DNA of 64,000 bases, taken from NCBI RefSeq assembly GCF_014356525.2, contig NC_052518.1:7644869-7708868 (forward strand). The letters are read 5' to 3'. The stretch comes from Nilaparvata lugens. Lineage: Eukaryota > Arthropoda > Insecta > Hemiptera > Delphacidae. The position numbers and the translations under genes are program-made. The notes below the pieces were generated by a model. The model searched no databases. It was not told the DNA's origin and saw only the letters and a list, made by a program, of their open reading frames with translations. Below, piece after piece: positions 33,296 to 44,389 of the stretch. Within the stretch, counting starts at the first letter, position 1. Each line of letters begins with the position of its first letter.

Positions 33296-34108
33296 CCACT
33301 TCAGTTCTATTCGATTGTAAACAATCTCGCTCTCTTTTGAATTGAGGTGCTAAAGATACAATTTATGCTGGTTAGTGCAATATCATCAATCATATCAAGG
33401 CTGATAACTGATAAAAATGCTTCAACTTTATCTTTTGAATTCTTAGCCACCTTCTTTGTACCAGGGAAAATTTTTATAATACTTTTATTCTTAGTCTTGC
33501 TGGTTGTTGCAACTTCAGATGTTTCACCATCCTTCCCAAGAATAAACTTAATATCATCATGTTCGGGAGAATTTTCATCAACGAAATTACTGGTTTCTCA
33601 TTCACTTTCATTGTCACCTTCTACTTCATCATCATAAAAAAATTCGTTGTATTCTATCACTTCCTCACTGTCATCTGAAAAGTCAATGTTTTGCTCATCT
33701 TCTGAACTACTTTCATTGAGGAGTCGGTCTATTTCACTTGTTCTTAGAACATCTGACATCACGAAAATTGTCAAAACTGTTTATAATTAAAAGATTAATA
33801 ATAACTCATCTGAAACTAACGGTAAAATCACACTCACTTTCAAAAAATGGACCACTAGACTTCAAACTTTACACTAAGCTAGGACGCGCGTGATGTAAAA
33901 AGTACAACATTTCTGACACCGGTCTCTTCAACACTGAATAGGGTATGACCAGTGATTGATAGTAATGCAATATTTTGTCTATGAGCAGAGCTAGATGTCG
34001 CGGAGGAATACTTAAAAGTTACCAACCTCACGGATGTGAATTTCTCAATCAAAACGAAAAACTTTCTGACTGTTGTACTTTTTACAACGGAGCGCGTTCC
34101 GGAAGGTT
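33296..34108 (-). mobile_element. 5' half of a piggyBac-like transposon
   Basis: Upstream of the transposase start, on the minus strand, the sequence begins TTAACCTTCCGGAACGCGC at a TTAA site (34109-34112). It is followed by subterminal repeats: GTTGTACTTTTTACA with GAGCGCG at 34065-34100 and the inverse pair (GATGTAAAAAGTACAAC) at 33892-33910. TTAA targets and paired subterminal repeats are piggyBac hallmarks. The other end is gone. Confidence 0.65.
33307..33759 (-). pseudogene. piggyBac-like transposase, N-terminal part
   Basis: Starting at ATG 33759, the frame MSDVLRTSEIDRLLNESSSE is serine- and acid-rich, as in the N-terminus of piggyBac transposases. It stops at TGA (33598-33600), continues in the same frame with FVDENSPEHDDIKFILGKDG, then IIKIFPGTKKVAKNSKD and KVEAFLSVISLDMIDDI, the segment that precedes the catalytic domain (a proline-glycine motif, then a stretch ending in an acidic helix). 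It ends at TAG (33307-33309) next to a solo MITE T end, so the DDD catalytic region is missing. A plus-strand frame of 96 residues here is only its shadow. Not functional. Confidence 0.75.
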
Positions 34109-34112
34109 AATT

Positions 34113-34900
34113 AATTATCAATTAATACCAGTACCTAGACTGGTATAGGCTACTAATTGTGGTGCTGTGTAAACAGAAACAAACGTAGAGACATAACTAC
34201 CGATCAACAACCATTCTGCAAATGATGCAAACCGAATTCTATTGTGATATGCGAATGATATTTAGCAATGATAATGCGAATTCTATTTAGCCAGAACAGA
34301 ATACAATATATTATTATATTATGAGTATAATATGCAACTGTAGGCTGTTCCTGTAGAATAAATAAGTCAAACTCTTAGAACAATAAATTAGTTATGCAAA
34401 ACCCATATTCATCACCGTAAATGAATTCTATATTGAATTGTTTTTGGAAAATACGATTCACAATTTCAGGTTTTCTAATCCCGAAAAACCCGGGATTGAC
34501 GCTGAAAAATCCCGGGATTGTTAGGTATCAAAAATTGACCGTGATCCCGGGATTAACATCCCTAGTGCTGACAGAAAATCTTACTGAGAATGTTGTATAG
34601 CACCAGTTCCAATGTTGACAATCTCTGGGATTGGCATTCATTAGAATCAGTTGTGATTATAGTCATCAATGGTTCCTTTCAGTGTTTGTATCTGATGCTG
34701 CTGTGAAACATGCAGGTATTGAACAAAACGAAATCGTTGACTAAACAGCTGATTATAGATTAACTGAGCCCCATATGAAATGAATGTCACCTATTCTGAG
34801 AGAAACAGAAACAGATGGGAAGTTATTGATCGAGCGAAGATTCAAGTCGACGGTTTTGCATTTCTCTTAATGTTTATATGTTGCGCATTTACGGCGAAAC
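34113..34900. other. Intergenic, with a cluster of CCCGGGATT motifs
   Basis: At 34485-34555 CCCGGGATT or its close relatives occur at least three times in both orientations (AACCCGGGATTGACG, AATCCCGGGATTGTT, GATCCCGGGATTAAC). Such words often form subterminal repeats of hAT-type elements, but no ends were found. Nothing else was recognised. Confidence 0.4.
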
Positions 34901-35460
34901 GCGGTAATAGATTTTCATGAAATTTGACAGGTATGTTCCTTTTTAAATTGCGCGTCGACTTATATACAAGGTTTTTGAAAATTTTGCATTTCAAAAATAA
35001 TATAAAAAGAGAAAGGAGCCTACTTCATACGCCAATATTGGAGTAAAAATCAGACTATAGAACTATTCGTCATAAATCAGCTGTTTAGTGGACTATAATA
35101 CTACCTGTTCAAAAACATCAAATATCTTGAAAATATATCTTTCCATTAACGTTAGTTGACAGTTGACTATAATACTACCCGTTCAAAAACATCGAACATC
35201 TTGAAAATTTTATCTTTCCATCAACGTTGTAGACAGTTGCAGCCAGAACTGATAACAGCGCTCACACTCACATTCCGGGACGACGCGTCACGGTACGATA
35301 TAGGACAGAAAGCTCTATGTTATTTAGGATTTTTTCTAGACATTTTTAAATGATAAATTATTTATTAATCTTTGAGAAAACATAACAACAGGTCAATGTA
35401 ACTCACTGAGTGCGAGGTCTACTGTTCACAGAACTACTAGTTATCATTTTCATCAGAGTT
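34900..35460. repeat. Dispersed repeat E, copy 1
   Basis: Inverse of 51360-51720. It contains a direct duplication of about 70 bp (GACTATAATACTACC, ACATCTTGAAAAT, TATCTTTCCATCAACGTT), as does its partner. A 65-residue frame at 35156 lies within it. Confidence 0.7.
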
Positions 35461-35742
35461 TTAATTCCTATACTTTTGTACTTTGAGGCAAACGTGATTT
35501 TCTGATATTATCAAGAACGTATTGATCGGAGTATATCAACAGAGTATCATCAACAGGGCGAACGTTTGCGAAGCGAATCTGATTTCGCTGTAGTTTGTGG
35601 TTGAATTTTGTGAATGAATATGAACTTATAAGTTTGTAATGCTTCTGTCTATGTGTCTTATAATTGTAAGTTTAAATATTGCAAAGTTTATTTGAAATAT
35701 TTTCATTATTCAACTCGTTTACTGTACGTAACGTTGCCCTTA

Positions 35743-36515
35743 TATAGTGGGGTCCACGTAATAATGGCAGTTTTTGATTAGCAATGATATTGCTATCCTT
35801 GTCCATCATTCAACAAAGCTGATAGTGCTATCTCTTTCTCGTTTTGCTCTGTTGCCAGGTCGTCTATTAGCAATTTAGAATTGATTAACAAAATATCATC
35901 TTAATTATGAAAATTCATTATGAATTTATTGGAAAATATGATTAATTGCTCAATAAAGCAATATCGGGGCACCGAGCTTCGCTCGTTATTTTTATTTATT
36001 GATAAACAGAACACAATTCTCTAAAATGTTCGTGTTTATATTTCACAGCTGGCCATTATGTCATCTTATGAATTTCGGGGATGCGATATTTTGATTTTTC
36101 ACATACTCGCTCACTCACTTTTTACTATCCACAGACGACGAAAGTCTCAGCTGTTTCAGCCAAGGATGAATTATCCTTTCAATGTCATTCAGCGAGGTTT
36201 CCCAAGGATGAGACTCAGTGTAATCGAATCTTTATATCATAAACTTACTATGTTCCAAATTTAGTAAAAATCGTTAGAGCCGTTTTCGAGATCCGTTAAA
36301 CATAAATAACCAGATATAAAAATAACCAGATATATAAATACAGAAATTTCTCGCTTAATATAATAGGATAATTGATTTTTCCAAACAAGAATGAACAGTT
36401 AATATTACATCAATAAACCTGTATCAGCTACCGTCTATAGAAGGTATTGAAAAGACAGAAGATCGGCAACGTTGTTCTTTCATCTTTATCCACTGCCATT
36501 GTGGACCTCACTATA
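35743..36515. mobile_element. MITE T, long form, interrupted by repeat G
   Basis: The ends TATAGTGGGGTCCACG and TGGACCTCACTATA frame an interior like that of 43679-44068, but repeat G (35966-36368) sits inside. Without it the MITE would be about 370 bp. Confidence 0.8.
35966..36368 (+). mobile_element. Repeat G, copy 2, nested in MITE T
   Basis: GGGGCACCGAGCTTCGCTCG to TTAATATAATAGGA, as at 32540-32940. The 68-residue frame at 36058 is within the repeat. Confidence 0.78.
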
Positions 36516-37574
36516 GTCAGTGATGGCCAATAACACATTTTAAATCAATTTCTCAACAAAAAGTGAATTATTTGTCATGATACAAAAACAAAAATAATAC
36601 TAACAATGAAACTAACTAGCAGTTCTTACACACAAAGCTATAGGAAAACAATTAAACTGTATTTTTATCGATGCCACTATTCTTTTTAGCTGAGCAATTT
36701 CATTTTTATCTAAATAGTGTTTTGCTCCACCTCCAGTCATGTTCCGTTTGTGTGTTAGTCGATTCGTGAGATTATGTGAGGTTATGTTTGTATGTTCGTC
36801 GATTACTCTTGATTGGCTTCATAATCACTTAATTTGTAGTAACTTATTATCCAGCTGACTGTTGACTGTATTTTGGGAGCTATCACACAAACTGTCTGCA
36901 CTTATGCTCCTTATAAACTTACGCTCTGACTCACTCACCCATATAGATTGAGCTATAAAGTTATAATTACTAGTATAAAGTTTCATCGGTTCATACATAC
37001 AAGTTGGGGATTTGAAAATCAGTACAACAGTTGATTGAGCGAGTTCTCGAGCCTGAGTGTCTCACTAGTAATAGAAGAGAATTATGCGATGATATGAGTT
37101 ATCTTCGAATAAGTTAGATGGCATCAACTTTGCATGAATTGTCAAAAGTTCATAACTATGAGTCCAGTGCTGAGAATATCGAAGCAATTGTGGAAACAAA
37201 TGTGTGGATATTCTTTTTCTTTTGTTGACGGCTATGCAAACATTGCAACTTTTGAATTTGTCCTAAAATATTTTCATCGATGATACATAAATAAATAAAC
37301 CGTTCAATTTGCAACAGACAATTGGGAAAAAATCAACCCTCTCCAACATGGAACCTTATCAAAGGTTGGTCAAGTTTTGAAAAACATCAAACATATTTTC
37401 TATAAACCTCGATGAAAAAATTCAACTGGTCGAGTCATATTCAACGATCCAGTAATAATTGAACGAGCGTTAGTGAGTTCCCACTTTTGACTTACTGAAC
37501 GCCAAAGTCGTTGTCCGTCTGTGTGTATGTTCTACAATATCTTTAGCAAGAGTTCTACAATAACAACCAGGAAG
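36516..37574. other. Sequence upstream of a candidate first exon
   Basis: The first 100 bases match 32941-33016 in inverse. A block near 37000-37070 (CAACAGTTGATTGAGCGAG) is similar to 39345-39395. The last part, 37440-37574, may be 5' UTR or promoter. No specific site was recognised. Confidence 0.35.
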
Positions 37575-37607
37575 ATGGCGGACTTGCCGAAAGATCTCGT
37601 TGTTAAA
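37575..37607 (+). CDS. Candidate first coding exon of an unidentified gene
   Basis: ATG at 37575 in the context ACCAGGAAGATGG opens eleven codons (MADLPKDLVVK) and stops exactly at AAA|GTGAGT, a good 5' splice site (37608-37613). AAGATGGCGGAC is a common start context in animal genes. The intron would begin just before the left arm of a large inverted repeat (37618). No following exon was recognised up to 44 kb, though a 69-codon frame at 44183 cannot be excluded. The product is unknown. The stub is short, so chance is possible; the opposite-strand frame (37470-37667) has no better claim. Confidence 0.42.
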
Positions 37608-37617
37608 GTGAGTGATT

Positions 37618-38285
37618 AATTCATTTTTGTCATACTTACTCAATTGCAGCTGTCTTCCATGCATCAAATCAAGCCGTTAAACAGCTGTTTGCAGAACAAG
37701 AAAACATGTGATTTTCATTACAGCATACTATACTCTAAAGTATATATATGGTTTTCTTTACAGTCGAGTATGTTTCCCAGCTCCGAAATTGGAACATTCA
37801 AATTGATTCAAATAGCTATATAGTCTTCAGTTGTTATATTGGTAACAATAATTTAAACTTCTTTTTGTTGAGAACTTGAGTAAGAAGTAGAGAGTGAGAT
37901 ACTAATATCTAAGTAACTAATAGAATAACAAAAATATTATTTGAACTCATCTAATAAGTTTCAAGTTATAAGAACTCATCTGACATTTTTCAACATTGGC
38001 CTTTATTATTCTATTTGAGCTAGATGGGTCTGTTATGACCTAGTAGCTATGGGCTAGGTCATGTTTATAAAATACAGTAACTCGAACAGCAGCAGGTAAG
38101 GCAATGGTTACTGTTCTTCAGCAATATTATTCTTTCTGAGAAGAATATGACAAAAAATATTATACGGTATCGTATTTACCGCATTCGTATGATAATTCTG
38201 CCCTTAAGAATTATTATTCGGGCAGAAAAAATCATACTTATGCGGTAAACTACCGTTACCGGACTTGTGACGTAAAGTACTATTA
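37618..38285 (+). repeat. Left arm of a 670-bp inverted repeat
   Basis: Pairs with 42655-43350. It includes AAACAGCTGTTTGCAGAACA, a paragraph with GATGGGTCTGTTATGACC and near its inner end a hairpin of about 100 bp (TACCGCATTCGTATGATAAT, then TTATGCGGTAAACTACCG, 38165-38265). Confidence 0.8.
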
Positions 38286-39573
38286 TTGCAAAAAATCCTG
38301 AATGCTAGTCGTTCTTTTTATAGCAAAAAGTGTTTTAGCAATAATTGATCAATCAGCTTCAAATTCTGAACACGTATTCTTCGAACCTTTTCACAGGTCA
38401 AGTTCGTTGGACAACAAAATTAACACTCTTTCGTCATTTTTCAGGATATAAGAATAACACTGAAAGTGCATAAGGAAAAAATTGTTATGATTCAGTCAGC
38501 TGAAGAGTTCATTGCATGAAATAACTACAGTTCTTCCATTCATTCATAACATCAGCTGAGGCTATTTGGGAGCTATCACACGCGCTGACACATGATTCCA
38601 GCTGTTAAATATCAGATGTTGAAGCGACAGAGCAATATTTCAATTCAAATATGAATGGGCTAAGAAAAATATTTATTCAACACTTCCCAAATTCTAATAA
38701 TTTAATGTAATAATATTTCTTGATGTAAAGATATGGAACAATTATTCTCATAGATGTAGCCTACGATACTGTTGTCAATCAGTTATGGCATTGATAATAT
38801 CACGTGGTATTGAGCAATGATTGTTTGTCAGAATATTGGCGTTTTATTGATAGTTCATTTTGTTGTTTTGGTTTGTAGCCGGATGGGATACCTTATTTTT
38901 GTTTTTGCCTTTATATTTTTATTTTCTTTATTTTATACTAATCTTATTGTTTGTAGTTTTATCATTTTGCAAGAAAGTTTAATATATATATATATTTATA
39001 TATATATATTTTTTTTTGAAAATGAACTCACAGCTAGCGCACAAGTTCTCTCTGCTAGCTGTGCCAATTCTATTTATTCAACCGAAATGTATCATTCATT
39101 TTGATGATTATGTATCTACTGAATATTTCAGCTATTATTATATTAATGATTTGAAGTATTTCAAGTGATTTTGTATTTTTTATTTTTGTATTTTGGCAGA
39201 ATAAAGATTTTGATTTGATTTGAAATAGGATCCCCCCAATGAAACCTACTGTCAAATTATTCTTGTAAGAGAAATATTTAGCTGTTTTCATAATTTTCAT
39301 CAACTACTCTGTATAATTAAAAGTTGCAGGTTTCAAAGATTACAATACAACAGTTCTTGAGCGAGTTCTTCAACCCAAGAGATCACTGGTATTTAGCATT
39401 TCTTAGAAAAATGCGTTTTATCCTTGTAGGAATTACGCTGTTTTCTTTATAACAAACTGTACTTTACACACTTGTAAAAGTTTTAATTCTGAATCTTGTT
39501 ATAAACTTGATGCTTAAATTAATGAGAAACTTGAATTATTTGATAAGCACACTAAGCTGAATTGAGAGAGATT

Positions 39574-39576
<3 letters not shown>

Positions 39577-39651
<75 letters not shown>
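39577..39651. repeat. (AG)n microsatellite
   Basis: An uninterrupted AG run of about 75 bases. Confidence 0.97.
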
Positions 39652-39653
<2 letters not shown>

Positions 39654-39775
39654 TTGATTTGTTAGGAAGGAATTAGGATGGAATGCGAAGGATTAGTAAG
39701 AGGAGAAATGGAAAGGAGAGGTAGCAAAAGATAAAGAGGATCAAGAGTTCAAAGTCGACTAAAAGAGAAAAATGA

Positions 39776-39855
39776 AGGATGAGAAGAAGAAGATGAAGAA
39801 GAAGAAGAAGAAGAAGAAGAAGAAGAAAAAGAAGAAGAAGAAGAAGAAGAAGAAG

Positions 39856-39887
<32 letters not shown>
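39776..39887. repeat. (GAA)n microsatellite
   Basis: A GAA triplet run with a few ATG or AAA interruptions. The leucine-rich minus-strand frame of 95 residues is produced by it. Confidence 0.97.
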
Positions 39888-40269
39888 GATGAAAGTAACG
39901 ATTAATAACGGAGAAAAGGGTGTTATTAGATAGGAAAACTGGTCTGATATAATTTTTCAATTTAGTCGAATTTGGTATCCACTATTGTTACCTAGATCCT
40001 AGAGTGTTCTAGGAAACTGTATCAATTTGAGCTTCCTGCATTCAACGCCTGCTGTTGCGTTCCTATGCCTATCGATCGTTTTTCCAAGGCCAGGGATGCA
40101 CCAGGTTTGCCATCCCAACGATTCCAACATGTGCTCTCCACACATTTTCAATTCAAACTTAATCCTGCTTTGTCATGCTTCGGCCCACAAGTTCTCACTC
40201 ATTATTGATTCATTCGCCTTCATAAATTTTATCCATCTCCAATATTTTCTCCTAAATCAATATCATGCT

Positions 40270-40560
40270 AAATGAGTATGATTATCAAATCCATCTTCGA
40301 TAAAAACTATCATGATATCAATAAATCAGAAATTGACAATGGTGTAACAACCGAAACCGGTCTTTCTAGCTTTCAATGAAATGTTATATTCTCCTGATTA
40401 ATATGAATCAATATCATGTTAAATGGGTATGATTATCAAATCCATCTTCGATAAAAACTATCATGATATCAATAAATCAGAAATTGACAATGGTGTAACA
40501 ACCGAAACCGGTCTTTCTAACTTTCAATAAAATCTTTGTTTCTAGACAATTTCATGTCTT
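40270..40560 (+). repeat. Two tandem units (151 bp) with family Q sequence
   Basis: GTATGATTATCAAATCCATC begins both units at 40276 and 40427. Each contains AAATTGACAATGGTGTAACA, then ACCGAAACCGGTCTTTCTA. Confidence 0.8.
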
Positions 40561-41399
40561 TCTATTTCTTATGAATAATTACCACAATATCAACTTCTCA
40601 ACTACACAAAAAGGAAAAACTATAATGATAATTAACTGTGAATGAAATTCGAGGAATAACAACACATATTTTTATTCTGTTCCATGCTGGAAGGAAATTA
40701 GTTCAAGGACTAGCTTCTTACAAATCTTTCTACATCAGAGATCTGTTATCAAAACCCTTGGCCGGAAATCTATAGGATAATCTATTCATTCCGTAGAGAT
40801 AAAATAAATCCAGATTTAATTCAAATTTATCAACTTATTGAATTGATCCCTACATAGTGAATCTATTTTTTCAGGGCGAGAATGTGTAAATGAGTTGAAA
40901 TTATATAATTTATCTCTTCATAATAAAAGATGCAGTATCATAGATCAATAAGGCTAAAGGAATGATGGGGATTGGAATCATCTCATTATCTTCTTATGGA
41001 GCAAATGAGTCTATAATTCATATTGAAATCATATTTGAAATAAATTTGAAACTTGGATGATTTAAAAATAAGTCAACTGCTCAAAAAATTGAAAAAAGTT
41101 ATGGGAAAATTATGAATTACAATATGTTTTACTTCCTAATAACTGAATTTAATTGACATATTAGAATGGAATGATTATTTGAAACTGGACTCGTCTTGAA
41201 AAAGAGGAAAATCGGTGCTAGTCGTCAAATTTTCAACAGTTTCAACAGTTGACTGTTGAAAATGATCGCTAGACGGTCGAAAGTACTTCAGTCAGTAAGT
41301 AAAAGTTTTTAATTATTTACTTAATAAATTGACTGCATGTCGTGTTCAAATACATAAAAAAGTGTGTGAATACAAAGCAGCTCGGAATGGATCAAGAAA

Positions 41400-42430
41400 C
41401 CATCATCTATATTTTTTACTGTTATTTGAATTGTTTTGTTGTATATTGATTTTTCTCATTGTATTTCCGTGTGTTGTGAATAAATTATAAATTGAATTGA
41501 ATTCAAATGATCGTCGCATCTCAATACTGTAGAGTTAATGATTTCAGGTGAAAAACTCCTCTTGTGATAATGTGATCATGGTCAAGCAACATGAATTATT
41601 ATGAAAAAATGATAATTGTTTGACATAAATAGTGTGAAATAAATGATCGTGACTATGACTAACTAAGAACTAGGACAGTTCTTGGAGTGGCCGTATTGAA
41701 TAAGTGATATTTTATTGCTTCTTATATATTTCACTTTATATTATGTGTAATTATTATATCTACTGTTATTGTAATTGTTTTGTTGAATATTGCTTTTTCC
41801 CATTGTATTTTCGTGTGTTGTGAATAAATTATAAATTGACTTGAATTCAAATGATTATCCCATATCAATACTGTAGAGTTAATGCTTTTAGGTGAAAAAC
41901 TCCTCTTTTGATAATGTGATCATGGTCAAGCAACATGAATTATTATGAAACAATGATAATGGTGTGAAATAAATTATTGTGACGATGACTAACTAAAATA
42001 TTAGGACAGTTCTTGGAGTGGCCGTATTGAATAAGTGATCTTTTATTGCTTCTTATATTATATTACACTTTATATTATGTGTAATTATTATTTCTACTGT
42101 TATTGTAATTGTTTTGTTGAATATTGCTTTTTCCCATTGTATTTTCGTGTGTTGTGAATAAATTATAAATTGACTTGAATTCAAATGATTATCCCATCTC
42201 AATACTGTAGAGTAAATGATTTTTGGTGGAAAACTCCTCTTGTGATAATGTTATCATGGTCAAGCAACATGAATTATTATGAAAAAATGATAATTGTTTG
42301 ACATAAGTAGTGTGAATTAAATTATCGTGACGATGACTAACTAAAATTAGGACAGTTCTTGGAGTGGCCGTATTGAATAAGTAATCTTTTATTGCTTCAT
42401 GATCTATGCTAAATCATCGTCATCCTTCTC
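41400..42430 (+). repeat. Three tandem units of about 340 bp
   Basis: TTGTTTTGTTG occurs at 41431, 41775 and 42109. Each unit has a retroelement-like 3' end (GTGTTGTGAATAAATTATAA, then ATTGACTTGAATTC) followed by CTCAATACTGTAGAG, AACTCCTCTTGTGATAATG and ACAGTTCTTGGAGTGGCCG. No coding frame. Confidence 0.85.
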
Positions 42431-42654
42431 ATTATAGAAGCGAGAACTCACAAAATTTGCGAGCATCACTCTCAGGAGAGGAAAGTCAGTACATTGGAAG
42501 TGTTCTGGAATGTATATAGTATTCCCTCGAACTCATTGATTGCAATATATCAAGTATTCTCTCAAATACATCGATTTCAGTAAAACTTGAATAGTTGACC
42601 ATTCTTTTGCACTAAGTGACTGGAGGGCATTTTATAACATGTGAACAACAACAA

Positions 42655-43350
42655 CTGACAAAAGAAAAATACTTTACGTCACAAGTCCGGTAACGGTAGT
42701 TTACCGCATAAGTATGATTGTTTCTGCCCGAATTGTAGTTGAGGGCAGAATTATCATTCGAATGCGGTAAATACGTTACCGTACAAGTTACGTACAATAT
42801 TTTTTGTAATATTTTTCTCAGAAAGAATAATATTGCTGAGAAACAGTAACCATTACCTGCTGCTGTTCGAGTTACTGCATTCTATAAACATGACCTAGCC
42901 TATAGCTCCTAGGTGATAACAGACCCATCTAGCTCAAATAGAATAATAAAGGCCAATGTTAAAAAATGTCAGATGAGTTCTTATAACTTGAAACTTATTA
43001 GATGAGTTCTAAATAATATTTGAGTTATTCTATTGGTTACTTAGATATTATTAACTCACTCTCTTCTTCTCACTAAAGTTCTCAACAATAGGAAGTTTGA
43101 ATTATTGTTACCAATATAACAACTGAAGACTATAACGCTAAGACTATATAGCTATTTGAATAATTTTGAATGTTCCAATTTCGGAACTGGGAAGCATACT
43201 CGTCTGTAAAGAAAACCATATGATCTCTTTACAGTATAGTATGCTGTAATGAAAATCACATGTTTCTTGTTCTGCAAACAGCTGTTTACCGGCTTGATTT
43301 AATGCATGGAAAACAGCTGCAATTGAGTTAGTATGACAAAAATAGTATTA
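42655..43350 (-). repeat. Right arm of a 670-bp inverted repeat
   Basis: Inverse of 37618-38285, ending at ATGCATTAAATCAAGCC-type sequence (minus strand) near 43345. Its own inner hairpin is at 42685-42785. Small indels and substitutions separate the arms. Confidence 0.8.
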
Positions 43351-43565
43351 CACACTACATTAATAACTACAAAATATGCAGTACACAGATAACTTGAAAC
43401 ACAAATGAATAGATAAATAAATAAAAAAAACTCCAACTGAGATTTTCGTTTGAAAATAATTATTAATTAATCAGAATTTGAACGAATGCAACTTCAAATT
43501 TATATTTCCATCTGTAGACTGGCTGGCCGCAATGTATTTGAAAAAATGAGCGCTGCTATCGAGAG

Positions 43566-44175
43566 ATTGTCAGTTTGGTGTAAGGGTAAGCATTCCCGAC
43601 CGGCAATTAGGAGGTGCTGGGTTTGATTCCCGGGCTGACAAATAATTTTTGTATAGTAGCGCTCATCGAATTTCCATCTATAGTGTGGTCTACGTTATAA
43701 TGTGTTTGCAGTTACGCCGTGTTTGTTTAGCAATGGTATTGCTATTCTTGTCTATCATTCGACAAACCAGATAGTGCTATCTCTTTCTCGTTTTGCTCTG
43801 TTGCAAGATCGTCTTTCAATAATGTAGAATTAGTAATTGATTAACAAAATATTTCATCTTGATTATGAAAATTAATTATGGAATTATTGAAAAATATAAT
43901 TTATTGCTTAATAAAATTTAATTGATTATTTTAAACGAGAATGAACCGTTAATATTACATCAATAAACCTGTATCAGCAACCGTCTATAGAAGGCATTGA
44001 CAAGACAGAAGATCGGCAAAGTTTTTTCCTGTCTTTCTCCACTGTCATTGTAAGGTAGACCTCACTAAAGCTGTTCACCCTGTTGTCAATATTTGCAGTA
44101 GCAGAAGTCTTCGGGGTGATTTACAGCATTTAATTGGGATTTTCGTTTAACAATAATTATTCAGTAATTAGCATT
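43566..44175 (+). mobile_element. tRNA-derived SINE family B, split by a MITE
   Basis: The head at about 43570-43640 has an A-box-like TGGTGTAAGGGTAAGC and a B box GGTTTGATTCC (about 43620). The body continues to CGAATTTCCATCTA, is cut by MITE T (43679-44068) and resumes with GCTGTTCACCCTGTTG, GTAGCAGAAGTCTTCGGGGT and ATTTAATTGGGATTTTCG. A second family B 3' end lies just upstream at 43440-43500, so two copies are in tandem. Not a functional tRNA, because the acceptor arms do not pair. Confidence 0.8.
43679..44068. mobile_element. MITE T, long form, inside a SINE
   Basis: TATAGTGTGGTCTACG and AGACCTCACTA ends with the long interior. It is inserted at a TA in the SINE; the uninterrupted sequence is at 29928-30065. 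Confidence 0.82.
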
Positions 44176-44182
44176 TGAACGA

Positions 44183-44389
44183 ATGAAACTTACAATTTAT
44201 TACCAAACTTCAACTGTTCAAAAATGGCAAATGTGCCTTATAGATATAAAGAATTGTAGTGTTGTTGAAGATGAAAGCTATTTGCTATTCTGTACATCTG
44301 TAGGAAATGAAAAGTGTAGTGAATGTGTCACTTTTCCAAGTCTCAAAGTTTTTACAGAGTTGCGTTTGAAAAGAACTATTTTTATATGA
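44183..44389 (+). CDS. Unidentified 68-residue frame
   Basis: The frame MKLTIYYQTSTVQKWQMCLI to RLKRTIFI has four cysteines (LLFCTSVGNEKCSECV) and normal composition, unlike the low-complexity frames around it. It directly follows the SINE tail and its first codons overlap the tail. No domain was recognised and no splice sites were convincing. Could be a chance frame. Confidence 0.2.
   Translation: MKLTIYYQTSTVQKWQMCLIDIKNCSVVEDESYLLFCTSVGNEKCSECVTFPSLKVFTELRLKRTIFI

Larger units (their letters stand above)
38286..41400. other. Spacer between the inverted arms: retroelement tail, microsatellites, family Q units
   Basis: At about 39170-39220 a likely non-LTR 3' end occurs (TTGGCAGAATAAAGATTTTG followed by ATTTGATTTGA). 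Frames at 38817 and 39070 have no motif. Separate entries give the microsatellites and the family Q tandem. The rest, 40560-41400, shows nothing recognisable. Confidence 0.4.

Noticed and set aside
33347..33637. Plus-strand frame of 96 residues with a hydrophobic stretch
   Set aside because: It lies opposite the piggyBac-like transposase frame, which has recognisable family motifs.
37470..37667. Minus-strand frame of 65 residues
   Set aside because: It has no motif and covers the candidate plus-strand exon and donor.
39673..39960. Minus-strand leucine-rich frame of 95 residues
   Set aside because: It is produced by the GAA microsatellite.
43570..43640. Functional tRNA gene
   Set aside because: A- and B-box words are present but the arms do not pair as a tRNA, and the block continues into a SINE body found elsewhere in the window. 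The same holds for 14424-14495 and 44592-44660.
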